Of a DNA stretch of 32,866 bases, positions 8,070 through 16,912 are shown piece after piece. Below the pieces are notes generated by a model. That model ran no database searches. It was not told where the DNA came from and saw nothing but the letters and a program-made list of their open reading frames with translations. Each line of letters opens with the position of its first letter. Position 1 is the first letter of the stretch. The position numbers were made by a program, and so were the translations under genes. The DNA is taken from the IMG/VR virus record IMGVR_UViG_3300032316_000256, positions 1 through 32,866 of that record; one strand, given 5' to 3'. Origin of the DNA: a virus.

Positions 8070-8512
8070 TGTGTTTGTAGAAGTTTCTTAATATTAGCTA
8101 AAGTTTTTTCAAACTCCAACCTTGCGTTCTTATATAAATAGCTTCGAGATGGTAAAGGATAAAATGGGTCTTGAGTTCCTTTAAATTGACTAGCATATTC
8201 TACTAATCCGTATTGTTGTAAAAATGACTTATCTACCCTAGCTCCTGTTCCAAATTCAATAAAAGGAGCATAGTTTACATTATTGATACCACCAGCCTTT
8301 ACAATCCAGGTTAATCCATTGTTTGATACAACAGAACGAATTGTTCCTTTTAATGCCCCAGTATCAACGGGTACATCTCTTTGTGCGTCAGCTTCAGTTC
8401 TTTCTGCCCACCCTCTAACTTCTTTATAGATGCCAGCCTGTACCTGTTCGGAGTACTTGTCTAAATCTTGTAATAGAATGTTAATTCCGCTAACCTTAAC
8501 TTGGACTGCCAT
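8066..8512 (-). CDS. HK97 gp10-like head-tail completion protein
   Basis: The 148-residue protein from ATG 8512 shows the gp10 family hallmarks: VDTGALKGTIRS near residue 60 and YAPFIEFGTGA near residue 95. The family forms part of the tail-proximal neck. The reading frame is open for 15 codons upstream, but that stretch overlaps the upstream gene, so the internal ATG is preferred; overlap is then 17 bases. The end overlaps the membrane protein gene by ATGA. Confidence 0.85.
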   Translation of the reverse strand: MAVQVKVSGINILLQDLDKYSEQVQAGIYKEVRGWAERTEADAQRDVPVDTGALKGTIRSVVSNNGLTWIVKAGGINNVNYAPFIEFGTGARVDKSFLQQYGLVEYASQFKGTQDPFYPLPSRSYLYKNARLEFEKTLANIKKLLQTQ

Positions 8513-8840
8513 TTCTATTAGTTGTTTCCATTGCAGAGAATGCCTTGATAGTAACATACCTTCTCAATGGGTCAACCTTTGGTGCAAGAGAAGTAAAGTA
8601 AAATCCTCTCCACTCAATCTGGTCACCATTTTGAATGATAACAGAAGGGTTATAACGAATCACCACCTCAATCAAAGTGCCTAACTCTTGCTTTTGCACA
8701 ATAGTGTCTACGCTAGGGGTAATTTCCCTAACACTAGCACCCTTTGGCTCATAGTAAGTAGATACGGTATTAATCAAATTCCCAGTAACAGGATTTTGAG
8801 TCTCAATAGACCTTTTAAATACCACTTTTTCTCTCATCAT
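8496..8840 (-). CDS. Head-tail joining protein (head closure)
   Basis: A 114-residue all-beta protein matches the short 'head-tail joining' family (SPP1 gp16 / HK97-type stopper). Near residues 73-98 it has GDQIEWRGFYFTSL and then DPLRRYVTIKA, the usual C-terminal pattern. Such proteins close the connector after packaging. The ATG at 8840 overlaps the stop of the connector gene (ATGA). Confidence 0.75.
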   Translation of the reverse strand: MMREKVVFKRSIETQNPVTGNLINTVSTYYEPKGASVREITPSVDTIVQKQELGTLIEVVIRYNPSVIIQNGDQIEWRGFYFTSLAPKVDPLRRYVTIKAFSAMETTNRNGSPS

Positions 8841-9376
8841 GGGAATACTATTCTTCTGTATGGATTTACTAACAACTTAACCTCACTCAACAAATCAGGC
8901 TTAGAATTAGCCTCTCTGTATTCGTAGTAATGGTAGGCTTGACGATATATTGCTTGCTTAATTGCATCGTTTACCAAACTTGCATTGGTAACATAAGTAA
9001 TATTAATATCTTTTCCACCTTCTTTTAGCAAATCACCAAATAAATTGTAACCTGCGGTTGTAATTGAAGTAATAGGCCCGTAAGGCAATTTGTAGTTCTT
9101 AGGCAAATGCAAGGCAAGCAAATTGATTGTCCGTACACCCAAAGACTTCTGCATATACTGCTCAATGTTCTGTCTAGCTGACTTTAGAAACAATAGAATC
9201 AAGTTATCATCAGTATCAAAGTCGATTCTAGCGTAGTCCTTAAAGTCCTCTACATTGTAAGGCTCGACATAGCTTGACTCACTTGTGAACCTTATCTGAA
9301 GTCCTGTTGCACCTAAATATTCATATACTGGCAGTATATCGCCAAGCATATCTTCGTTGTATTCATATCCTGCCAT
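8837..9376 (-). CDS. Head-tail connector protein (gp6-like adaptor)
   Basis: The 179-residue protein carries the gp6/connector signature: VEDFKDYARIDFDTDDNLI followed by LLFLKSARQNIEQYMQKSLG, and a late helix with AIKQAIYRQAYHYYEYRE. These proteins form the adaptor ring beneath the portal. The gene follows the capsid terminator. TATCTTTG lies four bases before ATG 9376. Confidence 0.85.
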   Translation of the reverse strand: MAGYEYNEDMLGDILPVYEYLGATGLQIRFTSESSYVEPYNVEDFKDYARIDFDTDDNLILLFLKSARQNIEQYMQKSLGVRTINLLALHLPKNYKLPYGPITSITTAGYNLFGDLLKEGGKDINITYVTNASLVNDAIKQAIYRQAYHYYEYREANSKPDLLSEVKLLVNPYRRIVFP

Positions 9377-9390
9377 GACTCAAAGATAAT

Positions 9391-9418
9391 AAAAAAGCCT
9401 TGGAAAATATCCAAGGCT
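9391..9418 (-). terminator. Terminator after the major capsid gene
   Basis: AGCCTTGG and CCAAGGCT (9396-9403 and 9411-9418) form an eight-base stem with a seven-base loop. On the minus strand a run of five or six T follows immediately. It should limit transcription into the connector genes relative to the capsid gene. Confidence 0.85.
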
Positions 9419-9443
9419 CTTATTCTAAACTATTGACTTCTAA

Positions 9444-10622
9444 TTAAGAAGCCAAAGTTACCTTAATGAACGCATTGTCATAGAACACAGGAAGTGCAAC
9501 TCTCTCCTCAACACGAACCAAGATTACGTTCTTCTCAGCATCATCAGAGTTCTGATCGAAGAATCTAATTCTTGGAGCCTGGCGAGTCAACAACTGAGCT
9601 TGGTTCCAATCACCAACAATACCAGTTCCTTGAGAAAGGTAAGAGTTAGAGAATACTGGGATACCAACAACATTAAGTTGACCAGTCAAAGGATTAACAG
9701 TCACAACACCTGGGAAGTCATACTCACCAGAACCAGAAGCCTTACCCAACAAGATGTTTACATAATCTTGGTTAGACAATACGATTCCAGTTGGAGTGTG
9801 AAGGTTGTTCTTCAACTGACGCAAAGCAGCATCAATCAAGATTTCAATGCTTACAGTCTTAGAACCGTTGTAGTTTTCAGAGTTAGCAGCATCAAGAAGC
9901 AAACCTTGGATAAAGGTATCTTCCTTCTTCAACAATTCAGCACGACCTTTGTTCTGCAAGAATGAAGTCATCCAAGCCAAATCTTCGATCATAGATACAG
10001 GAACTCCTTTGATAAGACCTGCGATCCACTCGGCATCAGCCTGGTAAGTAGTGAACTTAGGCTCGATTTCAGGCTTAGCTACGTTAGCTCCACCTTGACC
10101 AGTTCCGTATGCCCAAGTGTTAGCTCCACCAACGGTAGCGTTTTCTTTAGGATACTTTACAAATTCACCAGACATTGTTCCTCCAGGGAGTACATTTCTG
10201 TAATGGAAAGACTCATACTTAACCAAGATTGGGTCTCTGAAGTCAGTTACAAAAGGCTCATAACCAGTGAAGTCAGAATAGTTGAAATCCTTCATGGTCA
10301 TTTCCATGCCCTTACCAGATTTTACATTCTTAACCATCTCAGCGTGGTTAGACTTCAAAGTCTCATGCAATGACCATCCGAAGTTCTTACGCTCAACTTT
10401 AGGAGCAGATTTCTCAGTGATGTCAGCAAGAGCCTTATCCATTTCCTTCTGGATGTCAGCATGCTTAGCCTGCATATCAGCAGTAAGCTTTTCCATTGCG
10501 TCTTTAACTTTGGTGTCAAAGCCAGTAACGTCTTTTTCTCTTTCAGTAGAGAAGTTTTTCTTTAGGGTTTGTAGCTCTTCAGCTAGGAAGTCCTGAACTT
10601 CCTTAATTTGCAATTCTGCCAT
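9444..10622 (-). CDS. Major capsid protein (HK97 fold)
   Basis: The 392-residue protein begins at ATG 10622 (MAELQIKEVQDFL); ten residues of upstream frame overlap the protease gene and are left out. Residues 1-75 are a highly charged coiled coil, the delta/scaffold domain normally removed by the prohead protease. The remainder has HK97-type features: the 'DPILVKYESFHYRNVLP' region near 130-146, a glycine-rich E-loop segment, and a C-terminal FFDQNSDDAEKNVILVRVEERVALPVF. The neighbouring protease gene and the terminator after it agree. The start overlaps the protease end by about 20 bases. Confidence 0.92.
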   Translation of the reverse strand: MAELQIKEVQDFLAEELQTLKKNFSTEREKDVTGFDTKVKDAMEKLTADMQAKHADIQKEMDKALADITEKSAPKVERKNFGWSLHETLKSNHAEMVKNVKSGKGMEMTMKDFNYSDFTGYEPFVTDFRDPILVKYESFHYRNVLPGGTMSGEFVKYPKENATVGGANTWAYGTGQGGANVAKPEIEPKFTTYQADAEWIAGLIKGVPVSMIEDLAWMTSFLQNKGRAELLKKEDTFIQGLLLDAANSENYNGSKTVSIEILIDAALRQLKNNLHTPTGIVLSNQDYVNILLGKASGSGEYDFPGVVTVNPLTGQLNVVGIPVFSNSYLSQGTGIVGDWNQAQLLTRQAPRIRFFDQNSDDAEKNVILVRVEERVALPVFYDNAFIKVTLAS

Positions 10623-11697
10623 GATTTCTAAATGTAGATTTAAGTGATTCAATTAATTTATTACTATCCAAATCGGCTTTAACCTCTTCTAAAGTAGCAG
10701 GAGCTGGCTTTAGAACTTCGTAAAGTGATTTAAGTCTTTCTTCTAGTTTGACAAGTGTCTCATCAGTTGCGTCAGATGTCTTCACAAACTTCTCAAGTCT
10801 GTCAAGGTATTCAAACGCATCGCTCTCAGATTTCAAGTCAATAAATGTAGTCTCAGGATTAGCTCCTAGAAACTGTACTGCTGATCCTTCGTACATAATA
10901 ACTTCTTTGATAACATTAGCTTTTCTAGTGCCATCAAAATATTGCTTGTCTTTAGGAACAGCAAATCCAAAGCTATGTTGGTTAATAAGTCCTGACTCTA
11001 CCATTTTCATGAAGTCAACACCTAAGCTATGAGTGCCAATTTTAGCCTCATATCTCAATCCACTCATATCCTCTTCCAAATTGGTAATCAAAGCAACAGA
11101 TTTCTTAGAGTCATGGTCTAGCAAATACTTTATTAGCTTTTTACCATTAGGGCCACGCTCTTGAATTGTCTTGGCAAATGCTCCTCTCTCGATGACATCT
11201 CCATCCAAATCTTTGTTACCAAACATTGCAAAATAGCCAGAAACAATTCCTTGTTTCATGTCCATATCTTGAAATCCTTGATTAATACCCTTAGTTAGAA
11301 AACCCATATTGCTCTGTTCTTTTATTTCACCTAATTCTCTCAGTTTACTTCTGCTCCATGTTAATGCAGCCTTTCCTCCCCAGGCATCGTACATCAAAAG
11401 TCCGCAGCCATCATCATAAGAGCTTGAAGATTGTAAATCAACTTCATGCCTGCTAAGATAGCTATACATCCGCTTGATTGTATCTACTGATACAGGCTCG
11501 CCATTTGCAAGCTGATTTGCTCTTTGCTTTCCAACAGGAGTGCCACATGGCCCCCAGCCGTTCTGCTCAACATATTTAAGAACCCTTTTAGCGTTATTTC
11601 TAACTGCTTGAGGATAATCTGAATAGCTTTTTTCCTGAATAGACATCAAATCAAAATCCTGATTCATACACAAAGATTGAAAAAAACTATCAAACAT
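10603..11697 (-). CDS. Prohead protease with an extra N-terminal domain
   Basis: The 364-residue protein is longer than usual prohead proteases (about 200). Residues 150-285 are the HK97 protease (family S78): YFAMFGNKDLDGDVIERGAF, YLLDHD with the likely catalytic His195, and NQHSFGF with Ser242. Residues about 25-120 form a separate domain (AVRNNAKRVLKYVEQNGWG, then CGTPVGKQRANQLANGEPVS and YDAWGGKAAL), a module seen in many phage structural proteins and likely involved in assembly or targeting. Residues 290-345 are a coiled coil. The protein should cut the capsid scaffold domain. Start is uncertain: Met1, Met11 and Met18 are all possible. Confidence 0.85.
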   Translation of the reverse strand: MFDSFFQSLCMNQDFDLMSIQEKSYSDYPQAVRNNAKRVLKYVEQNGWGPCGTPVGKQRANQLANGEPVSVDTIKRMYSYLSRHEVDLQSSSSYDDGCGLLMYDAWGGKAALTWSRSKLRELGEIKEQSNMGFLTKGINQGFQDMDMKQGIVSGYFAMFGNKDLDGDVIERGAFAKTIQERGPNGKKLIKYLLDHDSKKSVALITNLEEDMSGLRYEAKIGTHSLGVDFMKMVESGLINQHSFGFAVPKDKQYFDGTRKANVIKEVIMYEGSAVQFLGANPETTFIDLKSESDAFEYLDRLEKFVKTSDATDETLVKLEERLKSLYEVLKPAPATLEEVKADLDSNKLIESLKSTFRNHGRIAN

Positions 11698-11703
11698 ACA
11701 AAC

Positions 11704-12894
11704 TCATAGAAGGTGGCTAATATTTCTTCTTGTATCCTGTCCACTCTCAAACCGATAGTAGTGGAACAAGTATATACCCTTGGCGATACCAATGCGTAAC
11801 CTTTGTCTCATTATCTGCTTACAGAAATGGTAGTCAAAGAAATGTCCTTTAATCTGGATACCTCCTTCAGGAATACCACCTACTAGTTCCCAAGTCTTCT
11901 TACTAAACAGCATAAATAAGCCACCAATCACCTGGTTATGAAACATCACATTGCTTCCATGCTCGTTATACAAGTCAACTGCAATCTTCCTGTGATTCAT
12001 AATATCTGAGTCATCGGACTTCTGACCTCCTACCAACTGATAGTGTAAACCAAGTCTGTTAGTCATGCAACCAACCAAATCAAAGTCTCCTCTCTGGGCT
12101 ATATCCTCGCATTGCTGATATATCTTTTCATGATACATCGGTAGCGTATCAATGTCTCGTAGACAAATCCAATCATCGTCAGGCAGGCCACGAATCAAAT
12201 CGTTTATTGCCTTTCCTATATTCTTGTCCGATCTACCAGGGGTTATGTGATGCACCTGTACGCTCTTCTTAATCTCTACCTTTCCCTTGTGATGATTTAT
12301 AGTAACAAAGGTTGCCATAACATTATGTGGCTTAATATTCTCAGGTTTTAGCATACACATTTGCATCACATACGGAAATGCCAAATCATCTCTGCTTGTG
12401 TACTCCTGGACTATGTTCCATACACCATTCATCAGCCTATTCTGATTCTCATCACGATTAGACCGCACAAAAAAGTTAGTCTCTAGCAATCCTGCCTTAT
12501 CCTTGAACCTATTCTCCAAGTAAAACCTAAATTGCCTTTTGACTTGATCCTCATTTACCTTGCCTTGAGCTACTAACTCAGTAGACCTAGTATAAACATC
12601 TATGTGGGCACGATGGCTAAACCATATCGGAAAACTAGGTGGCTCATGCACAAACGAAATATTCGCATCAGCATAGCAAACTAAATCGTATTCTTTTAGA
12701 TATAAATGTGATAGAAGCTTATACTTTCTAGACTCCTTCTGTCTATCTGTAACACCGTTTACAACTCTTATCTGCCAACCATCAATCTTTAGCTCTGCAT
12801 TATCGGTAAATAACACAAAGTCCCACCCCTCATACTTAGGAGCAGGACTTACATCATCGTAGTCTCCAAACAAGACCGAATAAATTACTTTCAT
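11704..12894 (-). CDS. Two-domain glycosyltransferase
   Basis: The 396-residue protein starts at ATG 12894, overlapping the previous stop by ATGA. Residues 1-205 look like the DUF616/TOD1-type glycosyltransferase: VIYSVLFGDYDD at the start, FVLFTDN near 28, and YADANI near 74. Residues 215-396 look like a second, GT2-like domain with DWICLRDIDTLP (a DxD motif at 247-249 that would bind the metal and nucleotide sugar) and a later GGIQIKGHFFDYHFC. The order suggests two transfer steps in one chain. Target might be capsid or tail protein or host surface glycan; nothing here decides. It lies in the head operon between portal and protease. Confidence 0.75.
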   Translation of the reverse strand: MKVIYSVLFGDYDDVSPAPKYEGWDFVLFTDNAELKIDGWQIRVVNGVTDRQKESRKYKLLSHLYLKEYDLVCYADANISFVHEPPSFPIWFSHRAHIDVYTRSTELVAQGKVNEDQVKRQFRFYLENRFKDKAGLLETNFFVRSNRDENQNRLMNGVWNIVQEYTSRDDLAFPYVMQMCMLKPENIKPHNVMATFVTINHHKGKVEIKKSVQVHHITPGRSDKNIGKAINDLIRGLPDDDWICLRDIDTLPMYHEKIYQQCEDIAQRGDFDLVGCMTNRLGLHYQLVGGQKSDDSDIMNHRKIAVDLYNEHGSNVMFHNQVIGGLFMLFSKKTWELVGGIPEGGIQIKGHFFDYHFCKQIMRQRLRIGIAKGIYLFHYYRFESGQDTRRNISHLL

Positions 12895-13541
12895 CTTAAA
12901 TATCTCCAGGTTCGCTCCTCGTAAAAGTTGTGGTTCACATTTGAGCTTCCAAATCCGAATATACATTCTTCCTTGTCGGCCATAATACCAGGGAACTGCT
13001 CAGTCAAGTACTTGTCAAGCTTTATCTGCATCTTACTCAACTTAGCCTTTACCTTATCGGTATTAAACCAGTAGAACGATCCAGAGTAGTGAAACGGATA
13101 CGGAACATACGGAGGGCATGGCAATATCTTAGCACAAACGCCTGCAAACATCTTATCTCCCAACATAGGTGGTGTAGTCAAGTTCTTTCTATACAAGTGA
13201 CTAATCCAAATGTCTAACCCAGACCATTGTGGTCGAGTAACTCCCTTACAGTGTGCGTAGAATGTCATTCCACCATTTATCTCTACCAAAGAATCTAAGA
13301 AGTGCGTACACTCGCCAAACTTAGCATCGTTCTGCACAACTCTATACTCACAATCTTTTGGCAGCATATCTACAATAGGTGCCAAAGAATAGTTATCCTT
13401 GACAGCTATCTTTACAATCTTTTGCCCATCAAACACATTCCAATATTCCTGCAAGAACTTTAAGTTCAATACATGGAAATGGTTTAATGAACCATCGTAG
13501 TAAATAAAGTAGATTAAATTTTTTCTAACATCAGAGTCCAT
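12891..13541 (-). CDS. Putative glycosyltransferase-family protein
   Basis: The 216-residue protein begins at ATG 13541 (MDSDVRKNLIYFIYYDG); the frame is open 21 codons further, but that part lies inside the methyltransferase gene. It has an alternating beta-alpha pattern, a DAKFGECTHFLDSL segment, FYAHCKGVTRP near residue 115, and a FHYSGSFYWFNTDKV segment resembling acceptor-side regions of capsule or LPS glycosyltransferases. No DxD motif is clear. It sits between a methyltransferase and a glycosyltransferase with overlapping ends, so it probably works on the same glycan. Family assignment is tentative. Confidence 0.55.
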   Translation of the reverse strand: MDSDVRKNLIYFIYYDGSLNHFHVLNLKFLQEYWNVFDGQKIVKIAVKDNYSLAPIVDMLPKDCEYRVVQNDAKFGECTHFLDSLVEINGGMTFYAHCKGVTRPQWSGLDIWISHLYRKNLTTPPMLGDKMFAGVCAKILPCPPYVPYPFHYSGSFYWFNTDKVKAKLSKMQIKLDKYLTEQFPGIMADKEECIFGFGSSNVNHNFYEERTWRYLR

Positions 13542-14044
13542 GTAGTAGGGGTTGATGGTTTCTCTAATACCTTGTAGCCTAACACCTTCCAGAACGCAAT
13601 CCATTCGTCTTCCTGCTTGATGTTAATATGGCCCCACTCTGCATCATTCTCAGTAGTATGTGGAGTTGAGCTAAACAATATAACCTTAGGCTCAATGACA
13701 TCAATCGCATTCTTAATCTCCTGGTCGGTCATGTGCTCAGCTACTTCAATAAACAGCATCATCTCTGCTGCCTTCGGTCTAGCAATAACCTTCAACTCAC
13801 TATACTCTGCCTTGCAGTAATCTCTGTGACTCTTAAACACATCTAGTGCTAGAATCTCAAAGCCTTCCTGTCGCATCACTTCACTATACACTCCTGTGCC
13901 ACATCCGTAGTCAATAACACTCTTCGGGCTAAACTTTTTGCAGTAGTTAGCTACACTATTAGCCAACCCTACAAATAGCTCATTGTTCATTGTTAGGTTC
14001 AGAGTTTCAATCTCTGCCTTCAGAAATTCTTCTTCAGTTATCAT
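13514..14044 (-). CDS. SAM-dependent methyltransferase
   Basis: A 176-residue class I methyltransferase. Motif I is VIDYGCGTGVYSEVM at about 43-57, motif II has ILALDVF near 64-70, and the post-motif region has FIEVAEHM near 97-104, typical of the small-molecule or sugar methyltransferase group (methyltransf_23 type). No DNA-methylase catalytic motif (such as NPPY) is seen, so DNA is an unlikely substrate. It overlaps the neighbouring glycosyltransferase-like gene, suggesting joint action such as methyl capping of a sugar. Confidence 0.75.
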   Translation of the reverse strand: MITEEEFLKAEIETLNLTMNNELFVGLANSVANYCKKFSPKSVIDYGCGTGVYSEVMRQEGFEILALDVFKSHRDYCKAEYSELKVIARPKAAEMMLFIEVAEHMTDQEIKNAIDVIEPKVILFSSTPHTTENDAEWGHINIKQEDEWIAFWKVLGYKVLEKPSTPTTWTLMLEKI

Positions 14045-14059
14045 CGTGTTTATATTTAG

Positions 14060-14251
14060 TTATGGCATTACAGATAGCAGCTTTATAGTCTGCTCTATAA
14101 TATCCTTGGTACTCATTCCTTCCTTGAACTCAAATGTATAGTCCTGGGCCTTACACCAGCAAGTATACTCCTCACCCAACCTCTGAGCCTTGACAGTGAT
14201 AATCCCGTCAACTGCCTCGAAGTTCTTAGTCAAAATCTTGGTCTGTATCAT
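14060..14251 (-). CDS. Small protein of unknown function after portal
   Basis: The 63-residue protein starts at ATG 14251, overlapping the portal end by 26 bases; the frame continues upstream but inside the portal gene. It has a beta-rich middle (GIITVKAQRLGEEYTCWCKA) and a C-terminal helix (STKDIIEQTIKLL). No family was recognised. It is first in the stretch between portal and the methyltransferase. Confidence 0.5.
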   Translation of the reverse strand: MIQTKILTKNFEAVDGIITVKAQRLGEEYTCWCKAQDYTFEFKEGMSTKDIIEQTIKLLSVMP

Positions 14252-15644
14252 CTTCTTCTTCGATGTCTTGGTCTTGTCTAGGTACATTTCTACCACTCGG
14301 CACAGTCTCAACATCCAGGTCTCCACCTCTCATGTCAGACAGCGGCATATAGTTAGTAGGAACCAACACCTGAGTCTCATCGACAATCGTTCCGTATCCT
14401 AGTGCCTCACGGATCTCATCCTGGCTGAACACCATCGCCTGACGCATCCAATGTACCAACTCCTTCTTATCGCCTTCCAATTCAGGATATACATCGGTAT
14501 CAGACATTACAACTAGTGTGTTGTCTCCATACCATTGTCTAGCCATCTTAGTCCACACATCATCCATCTTTCTCAACAAAGGCAACACGCAGTTCGTAAT
14601 CACTCGTGTATCTCCAGTCTCACTGTTCGCCAATGTTCCCTGAGGACTCAACAACTGAGACGGGTATCCGTAGATGTTCGCAATCTGTCTCTCCAAGTCT
14701 TGGTTAAAGTTCAAGATACCCATGTCCACAGGACTTAATCCTATCTGCACCCACTTCAGGTCACTCGGAGTCACAACAATGTCTCCAGCGTTATGAGCCC
14801 CCATGTGGTTCTGTCTAAACGAATCGTTAATCGCAACCGCCTGTTCAGCAGTCAACTCACTCTGATCGCTGTGCCGTGCATTACCACTTACAATACCACT
14901 AGGCCCCATGTTCGCAAACAACGACCCCTGAGCTACATCAGCATATCGTTTCTGAGAAATAATATTTACACTTGATCTCAGTGGACTCAATCCCCAGAAT
15001 GTACTCTCATACCCTTCCCATTCAGAAACAGGGTTAAAGTACTTAAAGTGAGCTATCTGCTCATTCGGGATAACATTATCAAAGTTATATGTAATCGCAT
15101 ACCCTGCCAACGGCTGAGTACGTTCTCCTGACATCACAGGCTTAACAGTCGGACTCGGAACACTCCACAACTCAATCGGCTGCTTCGCTCTCACTCCTGC
15201 ACCAGGTACACTAGCGTACACTATCGCATTGCCAGTAATCAACAAATACCCTGCAACCTCTTCTCTCAACTGTCTACCCGTACTAGTCGGGTTCGGCATA
15301 TCCATCAACTGCAAGAACGGATGTGATTCAATCGACTCAAACGCTTTTACCCTCAACTTTGCCAACTCAGTAGCATTCTCCTTAGTCTTGAGGTATTTTC
15401 TCTTAGCGTAATACTTCTCTGCAAATCGCTTGTCCTTAATCTTATACAACATCGGAGTAGCATCCGCACTCTTCTCTACAATCTTAGAAACTACTGACTG
15501 AACAACAGGAATAGCTTTATATGCTTTATCAATGTAAATACCATCCTTTGCATCGTAAGGCATCCATACACCCTTAATATACTGCCATTGCAAAGCCACA
15601 GGTAAACCTGCCTCCTTAGTTCTAAACGCTTTCAGTAGATTCAT
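14226..15644 (-). CDS. Portal protein (HK97 type)
   Basis: The 472-residue protein matches the HK97/lambda-like portal family in length and motifs: the N-terminal helices, HPFLQLMDMPNP near 108, GNAIVYASVPG near 138, IAHFKYFNPVSEWEGYES with the wing and stem region, and ERQIANIYGYPSQLL near 328. The C-terminal 30 residues are acidic and low in complexity. The portal forms the dodecameric vertex that holds the packaging motor. It lies next to the large terminase in the usual order. Confidence 0.92.
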   Translation of the reverse strand: MNLLKAFRTKEAGLPVALQWQYIKGVWMPYDAKDGIYIDKAYKAIPVVQSVVSKIVEKSADATPMLYKIKDKRFAEKYYAKRKYLKTKENATELAKLRVKAFESIESHPFLQLMDMPNPTSTGRQLREEVAGYLLITGNAIVYASVPGAGVRAKQPIELWSVPSPTVKPVMSGERTQPLAGYAITYNFDNVIPNEQIAHFKYFNPVSEWEGYESTFWGLSPLRSSVNIISQKRYADVAQGSLFANMGPSGIVSGNARHSDQSELTAEQAVAINDSFRQNHMGAHNAGDIVVTPSDLKWVQIGLSPVDMGILNFNQDLERQIANIYGYPSQLLSPQGTLANSETGDTRVITNCVLPLLRKMDDVWTKMARQWYGDNTLVVMSDTDVYPELEGDKKELVHWMRQAMVFSQDEIREALGYGTIVDETQVLVPTNYMPLSDMRGGDLDVETVPSGRNVPRQDQDIEEEDDTDQDFD

Positions 15645-15676
15645 CTATATCTCACTTTTTTGTAAAAGTACTAATT

Positions 15677-16912
15677 TTACCTAAATAATTTTCCTTTTAT
15701 CAATACAAAGCCATCACTACGCTTTTTCACCATCAACTCAGTCAATCCCCATACCAACGCATCCACTCTATCGGGTGACTTTCCCTTATCTGGGTCGAAT
15801 GTAACCATCTGACTCTCCAACAGCGGAAACGACCCAACATGGTACACCTGACCCTTCTCATACAACGAATACACAGGCTCCGCTCGCACATACTTACCCT
15901 TGGTAGCCGACACTAGCTTAATCCTAGTAGTCGACCCTTGAGCCTTCAATACAGCCTCAACCATATCTCCACCCTGGTTCTTCTCAGCCACAATACAATC
16001 TGCGTTCCACCTAAACGCTGCGTCATTGGCAATCTTAGCCCAGTGGTTCGGTGAGTACTTCCCACTCAAATCCTCCAACACATACCCAAACCCTTCCTTA
16101 CACTTACCAACCACAATAATACCAGTCTCATCACTATTCATGTTCGCAGTCACCGCTGGATCAAGAGCAACAACAATCCGCTTCAAGTTCGGAGCCTCGT
16201 CAATCCTTGCCTTGCCAATGATACCTCTGTTCCACAACATTCCCTCAGCATCATCCAACCATGTCCCCATGAACAAGTGCTCATACCTAGCCCTATTCTC
16301 TCGCTTAGTCTTCTCAGCAGCCTGAACAAACGAATCACTAAGATTAATCTTGTTCTCTAAGTATGTCGTATGAATATACGTAGTATCCTTTCTCTTTTTC
16401 TTTACAAAGTCGTTATATATCCAGTGACTCTTGTAACTCGGGTTCATCACCAATATAACCCTGTTGTAGTTATCCTTAGCCCGTATTGATAAGTCCACTT
16501 TGTCGAATACGTCGGGATCGGTTAACTCCTCGGCTTCGTCAATTACCCAAGTTGACAAACCGGCAATCGATTTAAGATTTGCAGTGTTCACGCCTGAACT
16601 TGTTTTGATTCCCCGAAATAGTATTTTTGAGCCCGTCAATTTATTGATGATTTCGGATTGGGTCACCTCAAAATCATTTACTTTGCCCATTATTTCTATC
16701 TTATCTAGGAATTCAGGGATAATTGAAATAAAAGCGGAAACCAAGGTGTAACGGGTAAAAAGGATAACATGGCCTTTTTGGTAGGTTAAATTCAAAAGAA
16801 ATAACGCCAAAGTCCAACTTTTGCCCGATCCACGCCCGCCGGTTATTAAATAATAACGGGTATCCGGTTCCTCATAAAAAAGCGGTTTATAATCTTCTAG
16901 CAAGTTGATCAT
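15677..16912 (-). CDS. terL: Terminase large subunit
   Basis: The 411-residue protein has an N-terminal ATPase and a C-terminal nuclease. Walker A is GGRGSGKS at 25-32, Walker B is WVIDEAEE at 122-129, and the coupling region has VMNPSYKSHWIYNDF. The RNase H-like nuclease has VALDPAVT near 241, CIVAEKNQGGD, and RVDALVWGL near the end. Codon use changes sharply near codon 146: lysine is 9 AAA to 2 AAG before it and mostly AAG after it (roughly 24 to 4). This suggests that the N-terminal half was exchanged by recombination. ATG 16912 follows directly on the small terminase stop. Confidence 0.93.
   Translation of the reverse strand: MINLLEDYKPLFYEEPDTRYYLITGGRGSGKSWTLALFLLNLTYQKGHVILFTRYTLVSAFISIIPEFLDKIEIMGKVNDFEVTQSEIINKLTGSKILFRGIKTSSGVNTANLKSIAGLSTWVIDEAEELTDPDVFDKVDLSIRAKDNYNRVILVMNPSYKSHWIYNDFVKKKRKDTTYIHTTYLENKINLSDSFVQAAEKTKRENRARYEHLFMGTWLDDAEGMLWNRGIIGKARIDEAPNLKRIVVALDPAVTANMNSDETGIIVVGKCKEGFGYVLEDLSGKYSPNHWAKIANDAAFRWNADCIVAEKNQGGDMVEAVLKAQGSTTRIKLVSATKGKYVRAEPVYSLYEKGQVYHVGSFPLLESQMVTFDPDKGKSPDRVDALVWGLTELMVKKRSDGFVLIKGKLFR

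Noticed and set aside
13541-13604. Upstream extension of the glycosyltransferase-family protein
   Set aside because: The extra residues lie in the methyltransferase gene in another frame and do not continue the domain.
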